64,000 bases of DNA from assembly GCA_965216135.1 (NCBI GenBank), contig CBDCFL010000020.1, positions 1 to 64,000 on the forward strand, in the 5' to 3' direction. The stretch's first letter is position 1, and each line of letters opens with the position of its first letter. Below, one piece after another: positions 26,853 through 34,809 of the stretch. The stretch comes from CBDCFL01 sp965216135. Its GTDB lineage: Bacteria; Pseudomonadota; Alphaproteobacteria; Rhodobacterales; Rhodobacteraceae. The notes below the pieces were generated by a model that did no database searches, was not told the DNA's origin, and was given only the letters and a program-made list of their open reading frames with translations. A program made the position numbers and the translations under genes.

Positions 26853-27249
26853 ATGCAACGCGCCGCTCAAATTCTTACCGGGCTTCTCGCCCTGTTTCTG
26901 GTGTATCTGTCGATACGCTACATATTCACGCCCGATGCGCTCGTCAGCTTCAACATGCTGACGCCCGATGGCAATTTCGGCCTGTCAAACTTCCGCGCCC
27001 AGGCCGCGCCGATGCTGATGATTGCCATCCTGGCGGCCATCGCGGCGGTCAAAGAGGACTGGAAATTCATCACCCCCCGCCGCGCTCTATTTCCTGATGC
27101 TGATCCTCATCCGCATCTACAGCCTGATCGCGGATGGGTCTGATCCCGGCACGATCCGCGCGTTGGTCCTGGCTGCCGTGTTCTTTGCCGTTTCGGAATT
27201 CGCTGTGCAGGTCTTCAAAAAGTCTGAGCGGCGACAAGCAGAAGGCTAA
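26853..27249 (+). pseudogene. DUF4345-like small membrane protein, frameshifted at a C run
   Basis: The first frame encodes MQRAAQILTGLLALFLVYLS and two to three hydrophobic segments through IAAVKEDWKFITP. At ATCACCCCCCGCC (about 27070-27080) the frame shifts; with one C fewer it continues as ITPAALYFLMLILIRIYSLI and ends at 27249, giving a protein of about 131 residues with four membrane segments, the normal shape of the family. The lesion is in a homopolymer, so it may be a sequencing error rather than a real mutation. Function is unknown. Confidence 0.75.
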
Positions 27250-27277
27250 GCGCATCGCCCGAACGGCCGAGGGCCGG

Positions 27278-27311
27278 GGCGCGGGTCCTCCCGCGCCTTG
27301 GTCTTTTTCTG
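27278..27311 (+). terminator. intrinsic terminator after the SRPBCC/DUF4345 operon
   Basis: A perfect 8-bp stem GGCGCGGG / CCCGCGCC with TCCT loop (27278-27297) is followed by TTGGTCTTTTTCTG. It closes the rightward transcription unit that begins at the haloalkane-dehalogenase-like gene. Confidence 0.8.
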
Positions 27312-27435
27312 TGGGTAGGCTCAATCACGCGAACGAGGGCAGTGCCCGGCCGCGGGTGGGCGCCGCGACAGTTTCGGTCTGCGCTTTATGGTCCCGCCAC
27401 ATCTTCCTTCCATTCGGGTGTGCAGGTGGTGGAGT

Positions 27436-27511
27436 AGCGCCCGCCCGTCGCACCGGAGGTGCGCCACTAAACATATGGCATGCCTCCGGCATGACGGGGC
27501 GGTCGGGCGCT
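27436..27511. repeat. structured palindromic repeat, copy 1 (intergenic 27250-27592)
   Basis: A 76-bp unit with an outer stem AGCGCCCG.CCG / CGGTCGGGCGCT enclosing two hairpins: CGCACC-GGA-GGTGCG and CATGCC-TCC-GGCATG. The loops GGA and TCC are complementary. The whole unit can also pair as one long arm around CTAAACAT. The sequence reappears at 32847-32921 with some base changes, and the flank TCTGCGCTTTATGGTC upstream is also shared. Both copies lie between genes. The rest of this 340-bp gap holds the terminator above and no gene. Confidence 0.85.
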
Positions 27512-27592
27512 GCCCGGCGGCACTTCGTGCCTTTATTCCGGGCCAGACGCTGACGTGCTGTTTGCGGGATCGCCAGGCTAAGAGTTCCGAGC

Positions 27593-28432
27593 CTAATCCC
27601 CCTCGCTCCGGTTAATCGGATATTTCCGCGCCTTGCCCACGAACGGCTGGATCAGCATGGCATCCAGCCACACATCGCGCGCCGAGCGAAATTCATCCAG
27701 CCCGATGGTCATTTCCCGGTGCCCGTCGCGCGGCTGCGCCAGATAGGTGCCCAACAGCCGGTCCCACCATGGAAAGTTAAAGCCGAAATTGCTGTTGGTT
27801 TCGGACGGATGGATCGAATGATGAACCCGGTGCATGTCTGGTGTCACCACGATCAGCCGCACCAGCGCATCGGCGCGCCCCGGCAGGCGAATGTTTGAGT
27901 GATTGAAGATCGAGGTCGCATTCAGGATCACCTCAAAGGCCAGCACCGCAATCGGCGGCGCGCCAAGGGCCATGACCACCATCAGCTTGATGATTATCGA
28001 CAGAACAATCTCGATAGGGTGAAACCGCACGCCGGTAGAAAAATCGAACTCCAGATCGGCATGGTGCATCCGGTGAAACCGCCACAGCCCCGGCACCGCG
28101 TGAAACAGCACATGCTGCAGGTAAATCGCCAGATCCAGCAATAAGACCGCCGCGATCACCGCGATCCATTGGGGCACATCCAGCGCATTGAACAATCCCC
28201 AGCCACGCTCTTGGGCAAGGGCCGCAAATCCAACCGCCAGGACGGGAAAGGCCAGCCGCACCAGCACCGTGTCGACAACCACCAGCGCCAGATTGTTGCT
28301 CCACCGCACCAGCCTCGGTATCTCCATGCGCCGGCGCGGCGCGGCAAGCTCCCAGATCGCCATCGCGGCCAGCATGCCCAGAAATACGCTCAGCCGGATC
28401 GTCGGCTCAACTGCCAGAATGATGTCGCTCAT
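27593..28432 (-). CDS. sterol desaturase/fatty acid hydroxylase family protein
   Basis: 279 residues with about four to five membrane segments. The three histidine clusters of the diiron membrane hydroxylase family are present: QHVLFH, FHRMHH and later HRVHHSIH, with a further conserved ETNSNFGFNFPWWDRLLGTY. The enzyme would hydroxylate or desaturate a lipid substrate with O2; in this group the substrate is rarely known. It stands alone, about 90 bp downstream of the Mth938-like gene in the same direction. Confidence 0.9.
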   Translation of the reverse strand: MSDIILAVEPTIRLSVFLGMLAAMAIWELAAPRRRMEIPRLVRWSNNLALVVVDTVLVRLAFPVLAVGFAALAQERGWGLFNALDVPQWIAVIAAVLLLDLAIYLQHVLFHAVPGLWRFHRMHHADLEFDFSTGVRFHPIEIVLSIIIKLMVVMALGAPPIAVLAFEVILNATSIFNHSNIRLPGRADALVRLIVVTPDMHRVHHSIHPSETNSNFGFNFPWWDRLLGTYLAQPRDGHREMTIGLDEFRSARDVWLDAMLIQPFVGKARKYPINRSEGD

Positions 28433-28521
28433 GTTGCCCCCGCGCGCTGCCTGCGGGCGATCCTAATGGCAATCGCGCCCCATTCAAGGCGCGCCGTATC
28501 ACCCATGTACGATGGGCGCGG

Positions 28522-28875
28522 TCATATCGGCAGTGCGGCCAGCAGCACGCGGCGTTGCTCGGCGGCCAGAACGTTGTAGGTCCGGCACGCCGCTGGCGTC
28601 GGCATCGGTTCGACCCCAAGCTGCACTGCCTCGCAAAGTCCACGGAAACTGGCTGGCACCGCAGACATCTCTGCGCCGGTCCCGACAAGCACCACATCGA
28701 ACCCTTCCGCGTGAGCAGTAATCGTATCGGCATCGTCCAAACCGCCCCAGCTGACCGCCCGCTCCGGCATGACCAGCACCGCGCCCTTGATTACCTGGCC
28801 GCCAATGCGGAAAAATCCCGGGCCGTAGCCTTCGATCGGCATCACCCCGTCATATACAATTTCACTCATCTGCAT
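28522..28875 (-). CDS. Mth938-like domain-containing protein
   Basis: 117 residues; an alternative ATG two codons downstream (28869) would begin MSEIVYDG. The DUF498/Mth938 fold is recognised by GYGPGFFRIGGQVIKGAVLV, VLVGTGAEM and the C-terminal TPAACRTYNVLAAEQRRV. In alphaproteobacteria this gene usually follows secF directly; here a TauE gene sits between them. Its function is not established, though the eukaryotic homologue is a complex I assembly factor (NDUFAF3). Confidence 0.88.
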   Translation of the reverse strand: MQMSEIVYDGVMPIEGYGPGFFRIGGQVIKGAVLVMPERAVSWGGLDDADTITAHAEGFDVVLVGTGAEMSAVPASFRGLCEAVQLGVEPMPTPAACRTYNVLAAEQRRVLLAALPI

Positions 28876-28881
28876 GATGTA

Positions 28882-29625
28882 CTAATCCCAAATCGGCAGG
28901 CCGCGCAGCGCCGAGGTGGCGATAATCGCGTAAGCCGCCAGCCGGTACAGACGCTCACTATCGGGCCTAAAAATCGCCGCACCGGCGATATTGCCCAACA
29001 AATACGGCACCGTCAGCACCAAGCCAAGGGCAACAGCGCTCAGCACAAACTCACCAAAGGCCACCAACAGGCCCAAAAGCACGACATCAGCCAGCATCAG
29101 GTATATCAGGGTATTGGCCCGGATCACCGCCGGCGGTTGTGTCGAGGCCATGTAGAGCAGAATAACCGGCGGTCCCGCCAGGCCAACAGAGCCGCCCATG
29201 ACCCCGCCGAGCGCACCGGTGCCGAATATCATCGCGCGGGTAAGTGCACCGCGATAACGCACACCGGCGACCAGCAGGATCAGCAAGACCAGCGTAACCG
29301 CTGAGACGCCATAGCGAAAGACCTCCGGGGCGACTAGGCTCAGCGCCCAGACGCCAAACGGCATGGCGACAAACAGCCCAACGCCCAGCCGCGCGACATC
29401 GCCGGGATGACCATCACGCAGCGCGCGCGGCACGTTTGGCAGCGGCCCGAACAGATCGATGACAACCAGCACCGTCAGCGCTGCAAAGGGGCTCAGGAAC
29501 TGTCCGGCAATCGGCAGGAAAATCATCGCCGTGCCAAATCCGGAGAACCCGCGCACCACCCCGGCCACCACCACACCGCCGATCAGCCACCACAGCCCCG
29601 GCACCGCCAGGGCTTGGGCGACCAT
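28882..29625 (-). CDS. TauE/SafE family membrane permease
   Basis: 247 residues from the ATG at 29623-29625, which follows the secF stop by one base (TGACATGG), implying translational coupling. There are about eight hydrophobic segments, with the TauE opening LIGGVVVAGVVRGFSGFGTAM and the mid-protein repeat GALGGVMGGSVGLAGPPVILL. Family members export sulfite or organosulfonates or act as anion permeases; the substrate here is unknown. Being at the end of a sec operon does not suggest a sulfur role by itself. Confidence 0.88.
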   Translation of the reverse strand: MVAQALAVPGLWWLIGGVVVAGVVRGFSGFGTAMIFLPIAGQFLSPFAALTVLVVIDLFGPLPNVPRALRDGHPGDVARLGVGLFVAMPFGVWALSLVAPEVFRYGVSAVTLVLLILLVAGVRYRGALTRAMIFGTGALGGVMGGSVGLAGPPVILLYMASTQPPAVIRANTLIYLMLADVVLLGLLVAFGEFVLSAVALGLVLTVPYLLGNIAGAAIFRPDSERLYRLAAYAIIATSALRGLPIWD

Positions 29626-29626
29626 G

Positions 29627-30595
29627 TCAGCCACCGGCTGGCCCGAACTGATTGCCCTGATTGGCGTCCGGCTTCGACCAGTCGCGTTTGACCCCAAGCA
29701 TCAGCAGGATGTTGGAGGCCACAAACACCGACGAATAGGTGCCGATGATCACACCCAGGCTCATCGCCAGAACGAAGCCGCGGATCACATCGCCGCCCAG
29801 GACCAACAGCGCGATCAGCGCCAAAAGCGTCGTGCCCGAGGTCATCACCGTGCGCGACAGCGTCTCGTTGATCGACAGGTTCAAAACTTCGGCCAGCCCT
29901 GTCTTGCGGTATTTGCGCAGGTTTTCCCGCACCCGGTCAAAAACCACCACAGTGTCGTTCAGCGAATAGCCGACAATGGTCAGAAGCGCCGCGATGATCG
30001 CCAGATCAAAGGGGATCTGAAAGATCGCGAATAACCCGATTGTGACCAGCACGTCGTGAACCAGCGCGGCCACCGCGCCGACGGCAAACTGCCATTCAAA
30101 CCTCAGCCAGATATAAAACAGCACTGCCGCGATGGCAGAAATCACCGCGTAGATGGCCTTTTTGATCAGCTCGCCCGAGACCTTCGGCCCCACGCTCTCG
30201 ACCGAGGGAAATGTCATATCCGGATCGATCAGCTGCAGCGCCGCTTCGACCGCCAGCACCGTGTCGGCTGCGACCGCCTCATCGCCCTCCTGCGCCTCGA
30301 TACGCACCATCGCGACGTTTTGCTCCGGTCCGAAGGTCGGATCAAACACCTGCGTGATCGTCACCTCGCCGAGCCCCAGCCCCGACAGAGCGGCGCGATA
30401 ATCGCCGACATCGACCGCCTCAGCGCTTTGGGTGCGGATCGTCGTGCCACCCTTGAAATCGATGCCGAAATTCAGACCCATGACCAGAAACAGCGCAACA
30501 GAAAGGACCACCGCGCCAATAGACGCCCCAAAGGTGATCCGCGATTTGCTGAAAAAGTCGATCTTGGTTTCGGTGGGCACCAGCTTCAAACGCAT
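29627..30595 (-). CDS. secF: protein translocase subunit SecF
   Basis: 322 residues. It partners SecD in using the proton motive force to help pull proteins through SecYEG. Six membrane segments and the periplasmic P1-like head are present: LFLVMGLNFGIDFKGGTTIR, GPKVSGELIKKAIYAVISA, GYSLNDTVVVFDRVRENLR, and SRTVMTSGTTLLALIAL. The gene follows secD by 5 bp in a yajC-secD-secF operon. Confidence 0.97.
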   Translation of the reverse strand: MRLKLVPTETKIDFFSKSRITFGASIGAVVLSVALFLVMGLNFGIDFKGGTTIRTQSAEAVDVGDYRAALSGLGLGEVTITQVFDPTFGPEQNVAMVRIEAQEGDEAVAADTVLAVEAALQLIDPDMTFPSVESVGPKVSGELIKKAIYAVISAIAAVLFYIWLRFEWQFAVGAVAALVHDVLVTIGLFAIFQIPFDLAIIAALLTIVGYSLNDTVVVFDRVRENLRKYRKTGLAEVLNLSINETLSRTVMTSGTTLLALIALLVLGGDVIRGFVLAMSLGVIIGTYSSVFVASNILLMLGVKRDWSKPDANQGNQFGPAGG

Positions 30596-30600
30596 GTCTC

Positions 30601-32262
30601 TTACACCTCAATCGTCTTGGGCCGGCGGCGTTCAAACCACATGATGATGATCAGCCGGGTGACGAAATATGTCGTGAAGAGCGAGGTGATGATGCCGAAA
30701 AACAGCGTCACCGCGAACCCCTTGACCGGCCCGGAACCCATGATGAACAGGATCGCCGCGGTAATTGCGGTGGTGATATTGGCGTCCAGAATGGCGCTCA
30801 GCGCCTTTTGATAGCCAAGCTCGATCGCCCGCGCCGGACCCTTGGCGGTCTTCAGCTCTTCGCGGATACGCTCGAAAATCAGCACATTAGCATCGACCGC
30901 CATGCCGATGGTCAGCACAATCCCGGCAATCCCCGGCAGCGTCAGTGTCGCGCCGATGGCCGAAAGAATACCGAATATCATCGCCACATTCAGGATCAGC
31001 GCGACATTTGCGATGACTCCAAACAGGCCATAGCTCAAGACCATGAAGACCAGAACCGCGATCGAGGCCACGATGCAGGCAGTGCGCCCCGCGTCAATCG
31101 AATCCTGCCCAAGCTCTGGGCCAATGGTGCGTTCTTCCAGGAAAATCAGCTCTGCAGGCAGTGCCCCGGCGCGCAACAGGATCGCCAAATTCGTGCTTTC
31201 CTCAACGCTGAACGAGCCGGTGATAATCCCCGATCCGCCTGGGATATGGCTCTGGATCGTCGGCGCCGATATGACCTCCTCATCCAGCACGATGGCAAAA
31301 GGCGATCCGATGTTTTCGGCGGTGTAATCGCCAAACTTGCGCCCGCCTGTGGGGTTGAACCGGAACGAAACCGCGGGCCGCCCGTTCTGGTCGAAATCCG
31401 GCTGCGCATCTACCAGATCATCGCCGGTCACCACCGGCGTTTGTTCCAGCACATAGAAAATGCCCTCTTCATCCATCGACGGATAGGTCAGCGTGCGCGC
31501 CCCGCCGCTGGCCTCTGCATCGCCGGTCCGACTGATCACCGGATGAAAGGTCAGCCGCGCCGTGGTGCCGATCAGCGCTTTGAGCTCTTCGGCCGATCCA
31601 AGTCCCGGCACCTGGATCAGGATGCGCTTTTCGCCCTGGCGCTGGATGGTTGGCTCGCGCGTGCCGGCCGCATCGACGCGGCGGCGCACGATTTCCAAGG
31701 ATTGCTGAATGGTGCGGTCATCGGTTGCCAGTTTTTCGGCCTCTGAGAGACCAAGTTTGATCACATCGCCCTCGGCGCGTGCGACAATATCGGTGGACCC
31801 GACACCGGTAAGGCTAGCCACGGGCCGCGCCAGGGCGCGCACCAGTTCCAGGGCGCGGGCCATCTGTTCGGGCAGACTGATGCGCACCCAAAGCTCGTCC
31901 GCTGGGCCGTCAATGCGCCGGATCGTTCCAACCGTGGCGCGTTCCTCGCGCAATGCATCGCGAACCTCGGGCCAATAACCGTCCATCCGGTCGGAATAGA
32001 CATCCTCGACGCGAACTTCCGCCAGAAGTTGCACTCCGCCCCTCAGATCGAGGCCCAGATTGACCAGGCCTGATGGCAGCCAGCCCGGCCAGGCATCGCG
32101 CAAAGCCACAAGTTCAGGGGTTTCGCCCGAAACGGCAATCGCCGCTACCGCGTCATTTTGGCCTTCGACGCGGCTGTAAAACGCATTCGGCAACGCGAAC
32201 AGCAGCGCCAGCGCCACCGTCGCCCAGATCAGCACCCGCTTCCAAGGCTCAATCTGCAGCAT
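30601..32262 (-). CDS. secD: protein translocase subunit SecD
   Basis: 553 residues. An N-terminal membrane segment (about 10-27) is followed by the periplasmic P1 domain, with NLGLDLRGGVQLLAEV at its start, and the head region with PFAIVLDEEVISAPTI. The C-terminal five-helix bundle includes GIVLTIGMAVDANVLIFERIREEL and FIMGSGPVKGFAVTLFFG. It is longer than some relatives but regular for alphaproteobacteria. It is preceded by yajC with a 22-bp gap. Confidence 0.97.
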   Translation of the reverse strand: MLQIEPWKRVLIWATVALALLFALPNAFYSRVEGQNDAVAAIAVSGETPELVALRDAWPGWLPSGLVNLGLDLRGGVQLLAEVRVEDVYSDRMDGYWPEVRDALREERATVGTIRRIDGPADELWVRISLPEQMARALELVRALARPVASLTGVGSTDIVARAEGDVIKLGLSEAEKLATDDRTIQQSLEIVRRRVDAAGTREPTIQRQGEKRILIQVPGLGSAEELKALIGTTARLTFHPVISRTGDAEASGGARTLTYPSMDEEGIFYVLEQTPVVTGDDLVDAQPDFDQNGRPAVSFRFNPTGGRKFGDYTAENIGSPFAIVLDEEVISAPTIQSHIPGGSGIITGSFSVEESTNLAILLRAGALPAELIFLEERTIGPELGQDSIDAGRTACIVASIAVLVFMVLSYGLFGVIANVALILNVAMIFGILSAIGATLTLPGIAGIVLTIGMAVDANVLIFERIREELKTAKGPARAIELGYQKALSAILDANITTAITAAILFIMGSGPVKGFAVTLFFGIITSLFTTYFVTRLIIIMWFERRRPKTIEV

Positions 32263-32284
32263 GTCGCCTAATGTCCTGTTTTCG

Positions 32285-32608
32285 TTAGTCTTTGGCCGGC
32301 TCGGTCTTGGAAATCACCTGGCTCAGCGTCGATTTGACCACCCGGACCTTGACATCCTTGGCCAGCTCGACCTCGACCTCGCCATCGTCCTTGACCTTGG
32401 AGATCTTGCCGATCAGCCCGCCGGCGGTGACCACCTGATCGCCGCGGCGCACCGCCTCGACCATGGCTCGGTGGTCCTTGGCCTTTTTCTGCTGCGGTCG
32501 GATCAGCAGGAAATACATAATCGCAAAGATCAGGATCAGCGGCATAAAGCTGCCAAGAGCCCCAAGGCCGCCCCCGGCCGCTTGCGCATAAGCAGGCGTC
32601 GCAAACAT
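32285..32608 (-). CDS. yajC: preprotein translocase subunit YajC
   Basis: 107 residues with one membrane segment (about 20-38, SFMPLILIFAIMYFLLIRPQQKK) and the cytoplasmic domain with GDQVVTAGGLIGKI. It is an accessory subunit of SecDF-YajC. It is the first gene of the operon; its upstream region (32609-33179) contains a structured repeat and is shared with the divergent serS. Confidence 0.96.
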   Translation of the reverse strand: MFATPAYAQAAGGGLGALGSFMPLILIFAIMYFLLIRPQQKKAKDHRAMVEAVRRGDQVVTAGGLIGKISKVKDDGEVEVELAKDVKVRVVKSTLSQVISKTEPAKD

Positions 32609-32846
32609 AATCGGTGATCCTTCTTGCCTGTTCGGACATACCTGTCCGTTGATTTGGCGCGCACCCTATATGTGGGCCTGTGGGTTGGCAAGCAAGCGTG
32701 TGGGTTCGGGCGACGGTGGTGCCGCCCATCTTGTTAAAGCGGAGCAATGGGCAGAGCCAGACCGCGGGCGGGCGCTCCACCGCCCAAGGTCTGCGCTTTA
32801 TGGTCTCGCCACCTCTACCGGTATTACGGTGAACAGGCGGCGACGA

Positions 32847-32921
32847 AGCGCCCGACCGTCGCACCGGAGGTGCGCCACTAAACATTGGCATGCCTCCGGC
32901 ATGACAGGGCGGTCGAGCGCT
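32847..32921. repeat. structured palindromic repeat, copy 2 (yajC-serS gap)
   Basis: A 75-bp copy of the unit at 27436-27511. The outer stem is AGCGCCCGACCG / CGGTCGAGCGCT with one mismatch, and the inner hairpins CGCACC-GGA-GGTGCG and CATGCC-TCC-GGCATG are unchanged while flanking bases differ. One base is lost in the central ACTAAACAT. Conservation of the stems supports a constrained structure. The surrounding 571-bp gap (32609-33179) holds no gene; it contains this repeat and the TCCGAC array. Confidence 0.85.
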
Positions 32922-33031
32922 GCCCGGCGGCGCATCGCGCCTTGTCACCGGGCTGGGTCGCGCACCTTCCAGCGTTCCATCGGCTACTACCCCGACACCG
33001 GTTAACGATCGTCGGGTCAGGCCTTGGTATG

Positions 33032-33070
33032 TCCGACAAGAATCCGACAGGAGTCCGACGTAAGTCCGAC
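33032..33070. repeat. four TCCGAC units phased at exactly 11 bp upstream of serS
   Basis: TCCGAC occurs at 33032, 33043, 33054 and 33065, each 11 bases apart, separated by variable pentanucleotides (AAGAA, AGGAG, GTAAG). The array ends 110 bp before the serS start codon. One-turn phasing would place every unit on the same face of the helix. It could be an operator array for an unidentified regulator or a leftover tandem duplication. Confidence 0.7.
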
Positions 33071-33179
33071 ACCTTGCAAATCGCACCCCGCATTCGTGGT
33101 AACCCTCCGCGCGCCCCGTTTCCCTGATCCTCAGAATCGGCCATAAGCCCCAGAACGACTCAAGACCGCAGGCAGCCCC

Positions 33180-34469
33180 ATGCACGACATCCGCGCCATT
33201 CGCGACAACCCGCAGGCCTTCGACGCCGCCATGGCCCGGCGCGGGCTGTCGGGCGTTTCGGCTGAGGTTTTGGGGCTGGATGAAGCCCGCCGCGCTGCGA
33301 TCTCGCAAGCCGAGGCTCTGCAAGCCAAACGCAACACCGCCAGCAAAAAAGTCGGTGCCGCCAAGGCTGCTGGCGATCAGGCGGAATTCGAACGCCTGCG
33401 CGCGGAAGTCGCTGAAACAAAAGACGCAATCGCCCGGATAGAGGATGAGGCGAAAGCCAGGGACAAAGCACTTTTCGACCTACTCGCCGGCCTGCCCAAC
33501 GTCCTTTACGATGACGTGCCCCAAGGCGAAACCGAAGACGACAACCACGAGATCAAGCGCCACGGCAGCCCGCGCAATTTCGCGTTTCAACCGCTCGAAC
33601 ATTTCGACATCCCCGCCGCCCGTGGCCTGGATTTTGCCACCGCCGCCAAGCTCTCCGGCTCGCGTTTCGTGGTGATGCGCGGCGCAATGGCGCGCCTGCA
33701 CCGGACGCTCGCCCAGTTTATGCTGGATTTACATACGGGCGAACACGGCCTGACCGAGATGATCACACCGGTCCTGGTGCGCGACGAAATAATGTTTGGA
33801 ACCAACCAGTTACCCAAGTTCGCTGAGGATTCCTATCAGACAACTAACGGCTGGTGGCTGATCCCGACCTCAGAGGTAACACTTACCAATACAGTTGCCG
33901 GTGACATCCTCGACGCCGCCGATCTGCCCCTCCGCATGACCTCTCACACCCTTTGCTTCCGCTCCGAAGCAGGCTCCGCCGGCAAGGATACGGCGGGCAT
34001 GTTGCGCCATCACCAGTTTGAAAAGGTTGAAATGGTTTCAATCACTTCGCCCGAGGAGAGCGAGGCCGAACACGCCCGTATGACCACCTGTGCCGAGACG
34101 GTTTTGGAGCGCCTCGCCCTGCCTTATCGAACCGTCTCCCTCTGCACCGGCGACATCGGCTTCGGGGCCAAACGCACCCATGACATCGAGGTCTGGCTGC
34201 CCGGTCAGGACAAATTCAGGGAAATCAGCTCGGTTTCCACCTGCGGCGACTTTCAGGCGCGCCGCATGAATGCCCGTTTCCGGCGAGAGGCGGGCGAAAA
34301 ACCAGAGTTTGTTCATACACTTAACGGCTCGGGCCTGGCCATCGGCCGCACTCTGATCGCGGTTCTTGAAAACGGTCAGCAGATGGACGGTTCGGTCGAT
34401 CTGCCAGAGGTCCTGCACGCCTTTCTGGGCGGGAAAACCCGGGTTACAGCCGACGGCGAACTGGCCTGA
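33180..34469 (+). CDS. serS: seryl-tRNA synthetase
   Basis: 429 residues. It charges tRNA-Ser (and tRNA-Sec where present). The N-terminal helical arm (about 1-110) grips the tRNA long variable arm, followed by a class II core: SGSRFVVMRG, motif 2 in LCFRSEAGSAGKDTAGMLRHHQF-like sequence (here split by normal variation), and motif 3 in LNGSGLAIGRTLIAVLENGQ. The start ATG at 33180 begins MHDIRAIRDNPQ as in relatives. It is divergent from yajC-secDF, the usual arrangement in this order. Confidence 0.97.
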   Translation: MHDIRAIRDNPQAFDAAMARRGLSGVSAEVLGLDEARRAAISQAEALQAKRNTASKKVGAAKAAGDQAEFERLRAEVAETKDAIARIEDEAKARDKALFDLLAGLPNVLYDDVPQGETEDDNHEIKRHGSPRNFAFQPLEHFDIPAARGLDFATAAKLSGSRFVVMRGAMARLHRTLAQFMLDLHTGEHGLTEMITPVLVRDEIMFGTNQLPKFAEDSYQTTNGWWLIPTSEVTLTNTVAGDILDAADLPLRMTSHTLCFRSEAGSAGKDTAGMLRHHQFEKVEMVSITSPEESEAEHARMTTCAETVLERLALPYRTVSLCTGDIGFGAKRTHDIEVWLPGQDKFREISSVSTCGDFQARRMNARFRREAGEKPEFVHTLNGSGLAIGRTLIAVLENGQQMDGSVDLPEVLHAFLGGKTRVTADGELA

Positions 34470-34597
34470 GCAAGCCTTGCACCTTGTGCATGACGGCACT
34501 GCCAAACCGGCATTGGTAACCGCCGGCCTGGGCGACTATCTCCTGCACAGATCAATGACTCAGCGCGTCAGCGCCCGAATTCGCAGGAGTGCCACCC

Positions 34598-34801
34598 ATG
34601 GCATCGACCACCATCACCGCAACCGCACCCATCGGTTCATCTGCCATCTATCACGTCGTTGCGGCCACCGATCTCGTCATCAGTCGGTTTGCCCACTTGC
34701 GCAAAACCCGCGCAACCCGCGTGAGCTTGCATTCTTTGTCTGACGCTCTCCTGAACGACATTGGCATAATCCGCAGCGACATAGACCGCAATTTTCGCTG
34801 A
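34598..34801 (+). CDS. DUF1127 domain small protein
   Basis: 67 residues from the ATG at 34598, with CAGGAG 9-10 bases upstream. The C-terminal part matches DUF1127 (SLHSLSDALLNDIGIIRSDID), the LSDxxLxDIG motif being characteristic. Such arginine-rich small proteins in alphaproteobacteria have been linked to RNA regulation and phosphate or stress responses. It lies 128 bp downstream of serS with its own probable promoter. Confidence 0.85.
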   Translation: MASTTITATAPIGSSAIYHVVAATDLVISRFAHLRKTRATRVSLHSLSDALLNDIGIIRSDIDRNFR

Positions 34802-34809
34802 CCTACGCT

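Noticed and set aside
27436..27511. The 76-nt structured repeat as a degenerate tRNA
   Set aside because: Length and branched shape are suggestive, but there is no T-loop GGTTCGA, no CCA end and no anticodon stem-loop; the two-hairpin core with complementary loops fits a palindromic repeat better.
33032..33070. The TCCGAC array as a small CRISPR
   Set aside because: Repeat units are 6 bp with 5-bp spacers, far too short, and no cas gene is nearby.
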